This document shows, in pieces, positions 1 through 7,713 of a stretch of DNA of 30,784 nucleotides. The stretch lies in the NCBI GenBank assembly GCA_036558265.1, contig DATBFY010000204.1, positions 1-30,784 on the forward strand, given 5' to 3'. The translations under genes and the position numbers were made by a program. The stretch comes from RYN-433 sp036558265 (GTDB taxonomy: Bacteria > Planctomycetota > Phycisphaerae > Tepidisphaerales > Tepidisphaeraceae). The number at the start of each line of letters is the position of its first letter. Within the stretch, counting starts at the first letter, position 1. Under the pieces are notes generated by a model. That model saw nothing but the letters and a program-made list of their open reading frames with translations. It was not told the origin of the DNA and made no database searches.

Positions 1-85
1 TGGCACACACGCAGAACGGGCGACCGGTCATCCCGGCCGCCCGTCCCGTGGTTACTCTGCTATCGCGAGGGGGAGTCTGATGTGA

Positions 86-107
86 GCCCTTCCCCGCGGG
101 AGGGGGC
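86..107 (-). terminator. possible flagellin terminator hairpin
   Basis: An imperfect GC-rich inverted repeat (GCCCTTCCCC against GGGAGGGGGC, with two G-U pairs, one mismatch and a very small loop) lies about 26 bases past the flagellin stop codon. There is no U-tract on the minus strand, so an intrinsic terminator is only a guess from position and stem. Confidence 0.2.
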
Positions 108-132
108 GAGTATCCGATGACCCCGCTACCCG

Positions 133-1539
133 TTAACGGCCGAGCAGGCTGAGCACTTGCTGCGGGCTGGAATTCGCCTGGGCGAGCACCGAGGTATTGG
201 CCTGGACCAGGATCTGACTCCGGGTCAGGGCCGCGGTTTCGCTGGCGAAGTCCGCGTCGCGGATCGCGCTCTCGCTGGCCGTCACGTTCTCTAACGCGAC
301 GTTGAGGCTGTTGACGTTGGTCTCCAGGACGTCCTTCTGAAGGGCGCCCAGTCGACCGCGGAGATCCGCCACCTGGCGGATGGCGGCGGTGATGATCTTC
401 TGCGCCTGGATCGTGTTGCCGGAGATCAGGGAGTTGGCGCCGCCGCTGGCGAGGCTCGACAGGTACCCGACCACGCCGTTGCCCAGGTTGCTGCTGGAGA
501 CCGATCCGATCCCGACGTTGATCTGTCCCTGGCGGTTGACCTGGGATCCGAGCTGGAACTTGGCGCCGCCGCCGGTGATGACGAAGGTCGTGCCGTTGGG
601 GTCGATCGTGGTGCCGAAGGTCGCGTCGAGGTCGAGGTGGACGTCGAGGTTCTCGGTGCGGACCGAGGCGCTCAGGCCGTCCACTTCGGCCGTGGTGCCG
701 TTGACGTTGACCTGGGCATCCTGGCCCTTGTCGGTGGCGTCAAGGAAGGTCCCGGTGATCGACTTGACGGTGACGAACTGGGACGAGCCATAAGCCGTCG
801 AGGTCACGCGCAGCGCCGCGCCGCTGAGGGTCGCCGAGACGCCGGTGGCGGCCTTGAGCTGGTTGATGGCGACGACGATGGCGGAGTTATGGGTGGAGGC
901 GGCGAACGAGAGCTGCTCGACGCCGGCGTTGCCCGCGATCTGGATGGTCACCGGCGCCGCGCCGACGCCCGAGACGGTGGTATCCACCTCGGCGAGCTGC
1001 GCCGAGGCGACGACCTGCACCACGACCGTGGTCGTGCCGTTGTCCGGGAGCTTGGCGGCGTTGATCTGCAGGCTGTCGATCGCCGTGCTCAAGACGCCGC
1101 TGGTGCTGTAGTCCAGCTCGCCGTTGAGCAGCTTGACGCCGTTGAACTGGGTGGTGTTGGAGATCCGGTTGACGCTGTTGAGGATCGCGTCCACCTGGAG
1201 CTGGTTGGCCTTGATTTCCTCAGGCGAGAGCGCGCCGGTGTTGGCGGCCTCGTTGGTTAGGGACTGGACTTCGAGCAGGAGCGCCGACACCTCGGACAGC
1301 GCGCCTTCGCCGGTGTTGATCACGTTTCCGGCGCGGGTCGAGTTGTCGATCGCCTGGTGGATGCCGTTGATCTCGCTGCGGAGCGTTTCGCTGGCGATCA
1401 GGCCTGCGGGGGCGTCCTTGCCGCTGTTGATCTTGAGGCCCGTGGAAAGCCGTTGCAGGCGGGTGTTCAGGTCGGTCTGGTTGCGGGTGAGGGTATGGAT
1501 CGCCTGGAGCGACGAAATGTTCGTGTTGATGCGACTCAT
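133..1539 (-). CDS. fliC: flagellin
   Basis: A 468-residue flagellin, the subunit of the flagellar filament, exported through the flagellar type III apparatus. The N-terminal D0/D1 helices (about residues 1-140) begin MSRINTNISSLQA and include the conserved RLSTGLKINS and LLNG segments. The C-terminal D1/D0 region (about 385-468) has the SAIRDADFA and ILVQAN motifs and ends in SLLGR. The middle, about residues 145-385, is a larger, Thr/Val/Ala-rich variable region of the surface-exposed type. The start is supported by a GGAGGA ribosome binding site (1547-1552) seven bases upstream. That site lies in the loop of a perfect 6-bp inverted repeat, which suggests translational control. No chaperone or cap gene is adjacent, so it appears to be a single-gene unit. 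Identification is secure; the symbol is by analogy. Confidence 0.96.
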   Translation of the reverse strand: MSRINTNISSLQAIHTLTRNQTDLNTRLQRLSTGLKINSGKDAPAGLIASETLRSEINGIHQAIDNSTRAGNVINTGEGALSEVSALLLEVQSLTNEAANTGALSPEEIKANQLQVDAILNSVNRISNTTQFNGVKLLNGELDYSTSGVLSTAIDSLQINAAKLPDNGTTTVVVQVVASAQLAEVDTTVSGVGAAPVTIQIAGNAGVEQLSFAASTHNSAIVVAINQLKAATGVSATLSGAALRVTSTAYGSSQFVTVKSITGTFLDATDKGQDAQVNVNGTTAEVDGLSASVRTENLDVHLDLDATFGTTIDPNGTTFVITGGGAKFQLGSQVNRQGQINVGIGSVSSSNLGNGVVGYLSSLASGGANSLISGNTIQAQKIITAAIRQVADLRGRLGALQKDVLETNVNSLNVALENVTASESAIRDADFASETAALTRSQILVQANTSVLAQANSSPQQVLSLLGR

Positions 1540-1542
1540 TTG

Positions 1543-1628
1543 TGTATCCTCCGTGATACATTTGGCCCGGTCGGGGCCTTGGTTGTGTTACGTTCTCAAC
1601 GGGACGCACAGGCCTGAATCCATCAGGC
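1543..1628 (-). promoter_or_regulatory. structured flagellin 5' leader
   Basis: Three perfect short inverted repeats sit in a row just upstream of the flagellin ATG. First, TGTATC/GATACA (1543-1548 and 1555-1560) has a 6-base loop holding most of the Shine-Dalgarno sequence. Second, GGCCC/GGGCC (1564-1568 and 1574-1578) has a 5-base loop. Third, GCCTGA/TCAGGC (1612-1617 and 1623-1628) has a 5-base spacer. The first would present or sequester the ribosome binding site. The third could be an operator or another leader stem. No convincing sigma-28 or sigma-54 promoter was found by eye. Confidence 0.45.
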
Positions 1629-2119
1629 GACCTGACGTCCGCCGGCAGAAAACCACGAATAACCTTGCAGAGAGTTCGCGCGCCGCGCGCGCGGCGGGTT
1701 GCAGAGAACGACCGCGTGAAACGAATTGCGCGTGGCGGCGAGGATCACGAGCCGTGGCTCCGCCCCGGCCGGGGTGAGATGTTTGAGGGGTGCGAACCTC
1801 CTTGTTCGAAAGTGCGTCGGGCGCATCGCGCGGGGCCAGTCCGTTGGCCCCGCGGGCTCGCATCCGTGCGGGCCTCGCGTATCGCGTTGTCGTGGTGATT
1901 GTCGGGTTGAGGGGGGCGCAGACTTTAGCACCCGCGCCGCATAATTTGCGCCGGCGACGAGGGGCGATAATACGGGGATTTCACGGGATTTCGCGCGGGC
2001 GCGGCATCGAGCGGCGCAAATGCTGCGCCCGTTGAGCGGCGATCCGAAAGGAGCGCGCACACGCGCGCCTTCCCGCAGGGGATTTTGCCGGTTTGCCCCG
2101 GAGGGTAGTCGAGGGGAGA
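1561..2119. other. intergenic region between flagellin and receiver gene
   Basis: About 560 bases separate two divergently transcribed genes, and no credible coding sequence was seen in them. Apart from the flagellin leader stems, the region holds a perfect 12-bp palindrome CCCCGGCCGGGG (1763-1774). It also holds a strong hairpin with a perfect 10-bp stem, CGCGGGGCCA (1829-1838) with TGGCCCCGCG (1845-1854), around a 6-base loop. A relatively AT-rich spot at 1963-1971 (GGCGATAAT) could be a -10 element for the rightward gene, but no matching -35 is clear. Confidence 0.5.
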
Positions 2120-2542
2120 ATGGCAACACCTATGCCGACCATCCTCGTCGTGGACGACGACCCGCAGGTCAGTAAGCCGCTCGCTCGGCTGCTGAAGATG
2201 GAGGGGTACGAGGTGGTCTGCGCCGCCAACGCAGTGATGGCGATGGCCCAGGCGGTGGGGTCTCACCCCGACCTGATCCTGCTGGACGTGGCGATGCCCC
2301 CCATCGACGGCCTCACGTTCCTCTTCCTGCTGCGGGAGAAATCGTTCGGGCGCGACGTGCCGGTGATCGTGCTGAGCGGGCAGGCGGACCAGAACACGAT
2401 CCGCCGGGCGCGGGAACTGGGCGTGTGCGAGTACGTGGTCAAAGGCGAGTACAAGACCAGCGATCTGCTGGCGATGATCCGGCAACATTGCGTCAAGTCT
2501 GAAGACGTAGACGAGGGCGCGGATGTCGCGAGCGGGACCTGA
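2120..2542 (+). CDS. CheY-like response regulator receiver protein
   Basis: A stand-alone receiver domain of about 140 residues with no output domain. The acidic cluster VVDDDP (about residues 10-15) is followed by the phospho-acceptor Asp56 in LILLDVAMPP, the switch residue Ser86 in VIVLSG and the conserved Lys108 in YVVKGE, so phosphorylation should be possible. A partner kinase is not in the window. The ATG at 2120 is taken as start. A second ATG at 2132 fits the GAGGGGAG purine tract (2111-2118) about as well and would begin right at the receiver core. It is divergent from flagellin, so a role in motility is possible but not shown. The 20-odd C-terminal residues are acidic and outside the domain. 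Confidence 0.9.
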   Translation: MATPMPTILVVDDDPQVSKPLARLLKMEGYEVVCAANAVMAMAQAVGSHPDLILLDVAMPPIDGLTFLFLLREKSFGRDVPVIVLSGQADQNTIRRARELGVCEYVVKGEYKTSDLLAMIRQHCVKSEDVDEGADVASGT

Positions 2543-2565
2543 GGAGGACGGGTCGCCCAAGCGAA

Positions 2566-3990
2566 TCATCCCCCGCCGCTCCCCACCATGTCTTCCTGCG
2601 GCTGGGTCATCCGGCGCGGGTCCAGCGTCCTGCTCAGTTCATCTTCCGGGAGGATCTTCTTCTCCTGCGCGAGCTGCCGCACCGTCTTGCCGGTCTTGAA
2701 GCTCTCCTTGGCGATCTCGGCGGCCTTGTCATAGCCGATCCGCGGCGCCAGGCTCGTACACATCGCCAGGCTCTGTTCGACCAGGCTCTGGCATCGCTGG
2801 CGGTCGGCCTCGAGCCCGGCGACACAGCGGTCGGCAAACACGCGCGCGGCGCGGGCAAGCAACTCGATCGACTGCAGCAGGTTGTACGCCATCACCGGCA
2901 TCATCACGTTCAGCTCGAACGTGCTCCCCAGTCCCGAGCCCGCGAACGCGATCGTCGCGTCGTTGCCAACCACCTGCGCCGCCACCTGCAGCATCATCTC
3001 GCTCATCACCGGGTTGACCTTTCCCGGCATGATGCTGCTGCCGGGCTGGGTCGCGGGAATCGAGATCTCGCCGATCCCGCAGCGGGGCCCGGAGGCGAGC
3101 CAGCGGATGTCGTTGGCGATCTTCGAGAGCGAGATCGCGATCGTCTTGAGGAACCCCGAGACCTCCACGACCGCATCCTTGGCGGCCTGGGCCTCGAAAT
3201 GATTCTTCGCCTCGACGAAATCCAACCCCGTCTTGTGGGCGATGGCGGCGATCGCGAGCGTGGCATAGGCGGGATGAGAATTGATCCCCGTGCCGACGGC
3301 CGTGCCGCCCAGCGGCAATTCGCGCAGCGCGTTGATGGCCTTGTTGGCGCGCATCGCGCCGAGGCGCGCCTGGGCCGCGTAACCGGACAATTCCTGCCCC
3401 AGGCGGATGGGCGTGGCGTCCTGGAGGTGCGTGCGGCCGATCTTCACCACGTCGTCGAACTGCTCCACCTTGACCTCGAACCCCTCCGCCAGGTGAAGCA
3501 GCGCCGGCACCAGCGCCTGGTTGAGGGCGGTGGCGGCGGCGACGTGGATGACCGTCGGGATCACGTCGTTGCTCGACTGCTGCATGTTCACGTGATCGTT
3601 GGGATGGACCGGCTCCTTCCCGCCGCGCTTGCCGGAGGCGATCTCGTTGGCGCGGCTGGCGATGACCTCGTTGGCGTTCATGTTGGTGCTGGTGCCCGAG
3701 CCCGTCTGGAAGACGTCCACGACGAACTGGTCGTCGAGCCTGCCGTCGATGACCTCCTGCGCCGCCTGCTGGAGCAGGCCCGCCCTGGTCTTGTCCAGGA
3801 GTCCGAGTTCCTTGTTGACCTCGGCGGCGGCCCATTTCACCAGTCCCAGCGCGGCGATGAACCGGCGACCGAATCCCAGGCCGGAAATCGGGAAATTTTC
3901 GAGCGCGCGGGCCGTCGAGGCGCCGTAGCAGGCGTCGGCGGGGACCTGCATCTCGCCCATCGAATCGCGTTCGGTGCGGGTGTCGGGCAT
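2566..3990 (-). CDS. fumC: fumarate hydratase, class II
   Basis: A 474-residue class II fumarase that interconverts fumarate and L-malate in the citric acid cycle in the cytoplasm. Seen motifs: TGSGTSTNMN and PNDHVNMQQSSND (substrate-binding regions), GRTHLQDATP with the conserved His, and the superfamily signature GSSIMPGKVNPV around residues 315-327, which contains the mobile serine loop. Length is close to the usual 460-470. The reading frame stays open upstream of this ATG. The start at 3990 is chosen because AAAGGAG (3998-4004) is seven bases before it and homology begins there (GEMQVPADACYGA). Class II rather than aspartase or argininosuccinate lyase is favoured by GRTHLQDATPIRLGQE. It appears monocistronic. 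Confidence 0.96.
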   Translation of the reverse strand: MPDTRTERDSMGEMQVPADACYGASTARALENFPISGLGFGRRFIAALGLVKWAAAEVNKELGLLDKTRAGLLQQAAQEVIDGRLDDQFVVDVFQTGSGTSTNMNANEVIASRANEIASGKRGGKEPVHPNDHVNMQQSSNDVIPTVIHVAAATALNQALVPALLHLAEGFEVKVEQFDDVVKIGRTHLQDATPIRLGQELSGYAAQARLGAMRANKAINALRELPLGGTAVGTGINSHPAYATLAIAAIAHKTGLDFVEAKNHFEAQAAKDAVVEVSGFLKTIAISLSKIANDIRWLASGPRCGIGEISIPATQPGSSIMPGKVNPVMSEMMLQVAAQVVGNDATIAFAGSGLGSTFELNVMMPVMAYNLLQSIELLARAARVFADRCVAGLEADRQRCQSLVEQSLAMCTSLAPRIGYDKAAEIAKESFKTGKTVRQLAQEKKILPEDELSRTLDPRRMTQPQEDMVGSGGG

Positions 3991-4120
3991 CGCAAGGCTC
4001 CTTTCAGGTGGGTAAGGGAAGTGTAGGAGCCCAACCGGCAAGAGGGGAGAGACATTTGTCCCCCGCGACGCGCCGCCTTGGTGGGGCAGACTTTCTTCAA
4101 CATTATGCGTCAGCGCGCCA

Positions 4121-4220
4121 CCGTCATCCTGAGGGAGTTTCAAACGACCGAAGGATCTTGCCCCGAACGGACGTCAACTCTCGTTCGCGGCCAGATCCTT
4201 CGCTGCGCTCAGGATGACGG
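4121..4220. repeat. 100-bp nested palindromic element
   Basis: The outer arms CCGTCATCCTGAG (4121-4133) and CTCAGGATGACGG (4208-4220) are exact reverse complements. Inside them CGAAGGATCT (4149-4158) pairs with AGATCCTTCG (4193-4202), and CGAACG pairs with CGTTCG near the centre. The right half contains CTGCGCTCAGGATGAC next to AGATCCTTCG. That resembles the dispersed intergenic GTCATCCTGAG/AAGGATCT repeats seen in many bacterial genomes. No flanking target-site duplication was noticed. It is most likely a non-coding mobile or REP-like element, or a long RNA hairpin. Confidence 0.75.
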
Positions 4221-4294
4221 CTTAACGCCGTCGGTGGACCACAGTTGCGCCACTTACGCAAAAAGGTGATTCTCGTCTGTCTCGCATGGCCGAC

Positions 4295-4314
4295 CGGGGG
4301 CACTCCTGCCCCCG
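4295..4314. repeat. GC-rich hairpin element
   Basis: A perfect 8-bp inverted repeat CGGGGGCA/TGCCCCCG with loop CTCC, flanked by a weaker outer pairing of GCATG with CATGC. It resembles the small palindromes inside purL and at 17285-17299 in style but not in exact sequence. Confidence 0.5.
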
Positions 4315-4416
4315 AGGTCATGCGAATCATTCCCGCCGAAAGTGCCACGCACCCCACGCCCCTCCCGCGTCAATTCCCGATTGTCGCGCGCTCGGCGCAA
4401 CGGTAATGTCGTTCAA

Positions 4417-5817
4417 ATGCCGTTTTCCCCGCTCATGGTGCTGTCGGCGTGGTTCCGCGGCCTGGTCGCCGTCGGGATCATCGTCGCCGGCATCTGGCTC
4501 TGGCGCGGCTGGTATGACCGCTCCCAGGTCCGCACCCGGGAAACCGTGCGGATGGAGGACGGTCCGACCTACACGCGCGACACGACCCGCCTCGACTTTC
4601 ACCCCGGCTTCAACGTCGCGACGTTGTTGCTGGCGGGCGCGGTCGTCACGACCGCGTGGTCGCTGGGAGCCGGGCTGCTGGTGTCCCGATGGACGCTGGG
4701 GCGCCGTCGCGGATCGCCAAAGGCCGACGCCCGCGCCGATCAGCACCGTCACGTCGAGGTGCGCCTGCTCCACCGCGAGGACATGGGGGACATTTACGTG
4801 GAGATTGACGTTCCACCGACGGCCCCCGCGCGCGACGCCGCGCGCCCGACCCTGGTGCTGGTACACGCCTGGGGCGCCGACCGCACCCAGTGGCACGACG
4901 TGCGGCGTCACCTGCGCGGGGCCTGGCGCATCGTCACCTGGGACCTGCCCGGCCTGGGGAATTCATCGCGCCCCAAGGATCGCGACTTCTCCGTCGCCCG
5001 GATGGCCAAGGACCTGCGACGGGTGATCGAGGGGACGACCGCGTCAGGCGACCGGGTCGTCCTGGTCGGACACGGCAGCGGCACGCTCGTGGCGCTGGAA
5101 TTCGTCCGCCTCTTTCCCGAGCTCGTCGCCGCGCGGGTCGCGGGAATCGTGCTCGCGCACGGGACCTACACCAATCCCCTTCGCACGATCGCCCACGCGG
5201 AGCTGTACACGGCCATCCAAAAGCCGCTGATCGAACCCCTCATGTACCTGACGATCCCGCTATCGGCCGCCGTGTGGGCGATGCAGTGGCTCGCGTATCT
5301 GAACGGTTCCACGCACTGGGCGACCCATCGCGCCGGATTCTCCGGGAACCAGGGCCGGCGGCGCCTGGATTTCGCGACACGCTTTGCGCTTCGCGCATCC
5401 CCGGCGGTGCTGGCGCGCGGAACGCTCGGCCTGCTACGCTCGGACGGCACCGCCACGCTCGACGCGCTGGCGATGCCGGCGCTGCTCATCGCCGGCTCGG
5501 CGGATCCGATCACGCCAAGCCCGGCCAGCGAATTCATGCGCGAGCGCATCCCAGGGGCCGAAATGTTCGTCCTCCCCGATGCCAGGCACCTGGGCCCGAT
5601 GGAATTCGACCGCGAGTTCGCGCTGCGGCTGGCCGAGTTCACGCTGCGGCGCTGCACAGCGACCGGGGCGTTGGTGACGCCGCCCCCTGCCGATCGCGCC
5701 GCAAGCTGTCCCCCAGCCGCGGTGCCAACCGGCGGCGTGGAAGACCGGATCGACGAGCAGAAAGCCGCCCCCGACCGCGCCGACGATGCCGCTCGGCGAC
5801 CCGCGCCGGCTAGATAA
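4417..5817 (+). CDS. membrane-anchored alpha/beta hydrolase
   Basis: A protein of about 466 residues. Two hydrophobic segments near the N-terminus (about residues 7-27 and 66-90) precede an alpha/beta-hydrolase domain from about residue 145. The expected catalytic elements are all present: oxyanion region LVHAWG, nucleophile elbow GHGSG with Ser221, acid Asp363 in GSADPITP, and His391 in DARHLGPME. It may be an esterase, lipase or epoxide-hydrolase-like enzyme; the substrate cannot be told. The last 50 or so residues are Pro/Ala/Asp-rich and lie outside the domain. The frame is open from a GTG at 4342. The ATG at 4417 is preferred because it leads directly into the first membrane segment, but no good ribosome binding site supports either. 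The next gene begins 115 bases downstream on the same strand. Confidence 0.85.
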   Translation: MPFSPLMVLSAWFRGLVAVGIIVAGIWLWRGWYDRSQVRTRETVRMEDGPTYTRDTTRLDFHPGFNVATLLLAGAVVTTAWSLGAGLLVSRWTLGRRRGSPKADARADQHRHVEVRLLHREDMGDIYVEIDVPPTAPARDAARPTLVLVHAWGADRTQWHDVRRHLRGAWRIVTWDLPGLGNSSRPKDRDFSVARMAKDLRRVIEGTTASGDRVVLVGHGSGTLVALEFVRLFPELVAARVAGIVLAHGTYTNPLRTIAHAELYTAIQKPLIEPLMYLTIPLSAAVWAMQWLAYLNGSTHWATHRAGFSGNQGRRRLDFATRFALRASPAVLARGTLGLLRSDGTATLDALAMPALLIAGSADPITPSPASEFMRERIPGAEMFVLPDARHLGPMEFDREFALRLAEFTLRRCTATGALVTPPPADRAASCPPAAVPTGGVEDRIDEQKAAPDRADDAARRPAPAR

Positions 5818-5932
5818 CCATGACCCCCTGCAACATTTTGGCGGCTGGGCTTGCCAGCGCCTCGCCCGTTCGCACCGGCGCGACTTGCCCCTTGACGCCG
5901 GCGCGGCAACGACGGAAGTTAGCGCTGACGCG

Positions 5933-6460
5933 ATGGAAACGAGCCCGACCGTACAATCCGCCCCGTCACTCCCGCCGCAAGGGGTTGTTGCTCCCGTCGA
6001 GGTCGCCGCGGTCGCGCCAACGTCCCCATCAACGCAGGATACCGCCGAACCCAAACCGACCGTAGTGATCGTCGGGTTCGGCCTGCCCGGACGGTTCGTC
6101 GCCGAAGTGCTCGATGCCCGCCAGGTGCCCTATACCGTCGTCGAGCTCAACCCCTCCAACGCCAAGTCGATCGCGGCCTGCAACAAACCCGTCCTGTGCG
6201 GCGACGCCCGCGACCCCAACCTGCTCCGCCAGGCCGGAATTGAGACGGCAAAGTTCCTGGCTGTGACCCTGCCCGACGAGCGGATGGTTCTCGAAGTGCT
6301 CCAGATTGCCCGGCAGATCAATCCCAGCCTGAAGATGCTGGCCCGGGTCAATTACACTTCCACGGGTATGAAGGCCGAGCGCGCGGGGGCGACCGGGGTC
6401 GTGGTCGAAGAGCAGATCGTCGCCCTCGAGTTCGCCAAGCTCATGGGCAGCAGCCTTTAG
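5933..6460 (+). CDS. soluble TrkA-N (RCK) NAD-binding protein
   Basis: A 175-residue protein with a Pro/Ala-rich N-terminal tail of about 40 residues followed by a Rossmann-type RCK domain. The glycine motif VIVGFGLPG (residues 45-53), the acidic end of strand beta-2 in VVELNPSN and the CGDARDP motif are typical of TrkA-N domains that bind NAD(H) or nucleotides and gate potassium transport. There is no membrane segment, no TrkA-C domain and no channel or antiporter gene nearby, so it either regulates a distant transporter or has another nucleotide-sensing role. The frame is open upstream to 5786, overlapping the hydrolase, but the ATG at 5933 is the first reasonable start. A weak GGAAG lies about 14 bases before it. 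Confidence 0.85.
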   Translation: METSPTVQSAPSLPPQGVVAPVEVAAVAPTSPSTQDTAEPKPTVVIVGFGLPGRFVAEVLDARQVPYTVVELNPSNAKSIAACNKPVLCGDARDPNLLRQAGIETAKFLAVTLPDERMVLEVLQIARQINPSLKMLARVNYTSTGMKAERAGATGVVVEEQIVALEFAKLMGSSL

Positions 6461-6525
6461 CACGGCCGCGAGCGGGTTTCCACATCTCACCCATGCCGTC
6501 TGCCTTGCCGAAATGTAAGATGAGG

Positions 6526-6555
6526 TTGTATCGCGCATCACACCGCGCCTAAATT
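6526..6555 (+). promoter_or_regulatory. candidate sigma-70 type promoter
   Basis: TTGTAT (6526-6531) and TAAATT (6550-6555) are separated by 18 bases, and the -10 lies 16 bases before the ATG of the degenerate receiver gene. This would give a leader of roughly 10 bases with no Shine-Dalgarno sequence. Found by eye in a small AT-richer patch. Confidence 0.4.
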
Positions 6556-6571
6556 ACAGCACTCCACTCTT

Positions 6572-6973
6572 ATGCCTTCGAAACACCGACTGCTTGCGCT
6601 GGATGGCGATGAAGCCGTGCTCAAGACGATCTCGAAGATCGCTTCCCCTCATTTCCAGGTGTTGGTTACGCGCGATCCCCGCACGCTTCTGGGTTGGGTG
6701 GAAAACTTCAAGGACGTCGAGGTCGTGGTGACCGAGCACGTCTTACAGACATCCCACGGCGTTTCGCTGCTCGAAACCGTACGCACCATGCGCCCGGGGG
6801 CGCGACGCGTCCTCCTGACCACCTACCACGACCTGGCGAGCATCGTCGCCGGCCTGCACAGCGGGGCGATCCAGCAATTGGTTCAAAAGCCCTTCCAGCC
6901 CGGCGAACTGTTGTCCGCGATCCTCCCCGACGGCATGGGCGAAGCCTCCTTCGAGCAGCGGGCGAGCGCTTAA
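6572..6973 (+). CDS. degenerate receiver (pseudo-receiver) protein
   Basis: A 133-residue CheY-like fold in a single domain. The N-terminal LLALDGDEAV corresponds to the acidic pocket, TTY at 83-85 to the switch Thr, and Lys106 in VQKPFQPGEL to the conserved lysine followed by the usual cis-proline. The position of the phospho-acceptor Asp is occupied by Glu55 (VVVTEHVLQTSHG). The protein therefore probably cannot be phosphorylated normally and may be locked in an activated-like state, because Glu can mimic phospho-Asp. There is no output domain, so it probably acts by protein contact. The RpfG/HupR-like spacing of the VLLTTYHD and QKPF segments suggests descent from a larger response regulator. 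No ribosome binding site is visible; a candidate promoter lies just upstream. Confidence 0.82.
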   Translation: MPSKHRLLALDGDEAVLKTISKIASPHFQVLVTRDPRTLLGWVENFKDVEVVVTEHVLQTSHGVSLLETVRTMRPGARRVLLTTYHDLASIVAGLHSGAIQQLVQKPFQPGELLSAILPDGMGEASFEQRASA

Positions 6974-7060
6974 CCAGCGCGCGATTCACGCCGTTTGGGA
7001 TGGCATGAGCAAGCGTACTCACTTGCCCGTGGTCCTGGTGCGCGCTCGGCGGCGCGCGAA

Positions 7061-7651
7061 TCAAATGGAACGCCTATTAATGGCACCACACTCCGGACAC
7101 CGCTCGGGCGTCGCGCGGAGGTCGTAGCCGCACTGAGCGCACAAACCAGCCCCGCCGCGACGGCGTCGGCGGGTGATGATCCGGGCCGCCGGCAACGCGG
7201 CCAGCGCGACGGCAAGTGCCCAATCCGGAAACCAGAACCGCCGGCTCGACGCGCTGTTGCCCAGGCCATACCGGCTGATCCAGTACCCGAACCCCAGGCC
7301 CCTCCACGAGACGTCCGGCCCGCCCGCCTCGGGATACCCCGGCGCGGGATCGCGCTTCCACGAGTGCTCCACGAGCGTCGACAATCGGCGCCGGTCCTCG
7401 GGCGCGACGGCCAAGCCCACGGGATCCTGGAGGCGCACCTCGATCGCGAGGCCGCCTCGCCCCGAGATGACGAACACCGCCGTTTCGCGGAGCGGCTTCG
7501 GCCCGGCCGGTCCCGCCAGGAACGTCCAACGGCTGCGGTACCACTGGTCGCCGACAAGATGGCTACGCATCCAAAGTCCCACCGTCGCCACGCACAGCAC
7601 CAGCGACACCACCGTCGCGGCGTTCAGCAGGATGCGGAGCAAGCGCTTCAT
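7061..7651 (-). CDS. ribbon-tailed membrane protein, array copy 1
   Basis: A 196-residue member of a paralogous family of unknown function. An N-terminal signal-anchor (MKRLLRILLNAATVV, hydrophobic to about residue 28) is followed by a roughly 110-residue soluble region, a second hydrophobic segment (about 143-159) and the basic run TRRRRR. A zinc ribbon completes it, with Cys171, 174, 185 and 188 (CAQCGYDLRA-TPERCPECG). The topology predicted from the basic run puts the ribbon in the cytoplasm and the variable region outside. The ATG overlaps the stop codon of the upstream copy by 4 bases (ATGA, 7648-7651), and there is no Shine-Dalgarno sequence, so translation is probably coupled. It is the last gene of the array in the direction of transcription and converges with the degenerate receiver gene. 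Confidence 0.82.
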   Translation of the reverse strand: MKRLLRILLNAATVVSLVLCVATVGLWMRSHLVGDQWYRSRWTFLAGPAGPKPLRETAVFVISGRGGLAIEVRLQDPVGLAVAPEDRRRLSTLVEHSWKRDPAPGYPEAGGPDVSWRGLGFGYWISRYGLGNSASSRRFWFPDWALAVALAALPAARIITRRRRRGGAGLCAQCGYDLRATPERCPECGAINRRSI

Positions 7652-7713
7652 CGAGAAGGAATTGTACCGCACTCGGGGCATCGGTCGGGCGTGGCGCGGA
7701 GATCGTAGCCGCA
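7604..7713 (-). repeat. junction repeat, copy a
   Basis: This 110-base stretch covers the end of array copy 2 (ribbon coding) and the start of copy 1 (anchor coding). It matches 9719-9828 at 105 of 110 positions, including 51 consecutive identical bases, although the genes diverge completely outside it. Confidence 0.9.

Larger units (their letters stand above)
4005..4416. other. intergenic region with two palindromic elements
   Basis: About 410 bases between divergent genes, with no credible coding sequence. It contains a 100-bp nested inverted repeat (4121-4220) and a second, unrelated GC-rich hairpin (4295-4314), described separately. No clear promoter for either flanking gene was identified. 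Confidence 0.6.

Noticed and set aside
1..85. Partial gene at the left edge
   Set aside because: No frame with recognisable sequence; only GC-rich non-coding sequence is seen.
1935..1971. Sigma-28 promoter (GGCGATAA at 1963) for the receiver gene
   Set aside because: The -10 half is suggestive, but no TAAAGTTT-like element stands 11 bases upstream and the leader would be about 150 bases.
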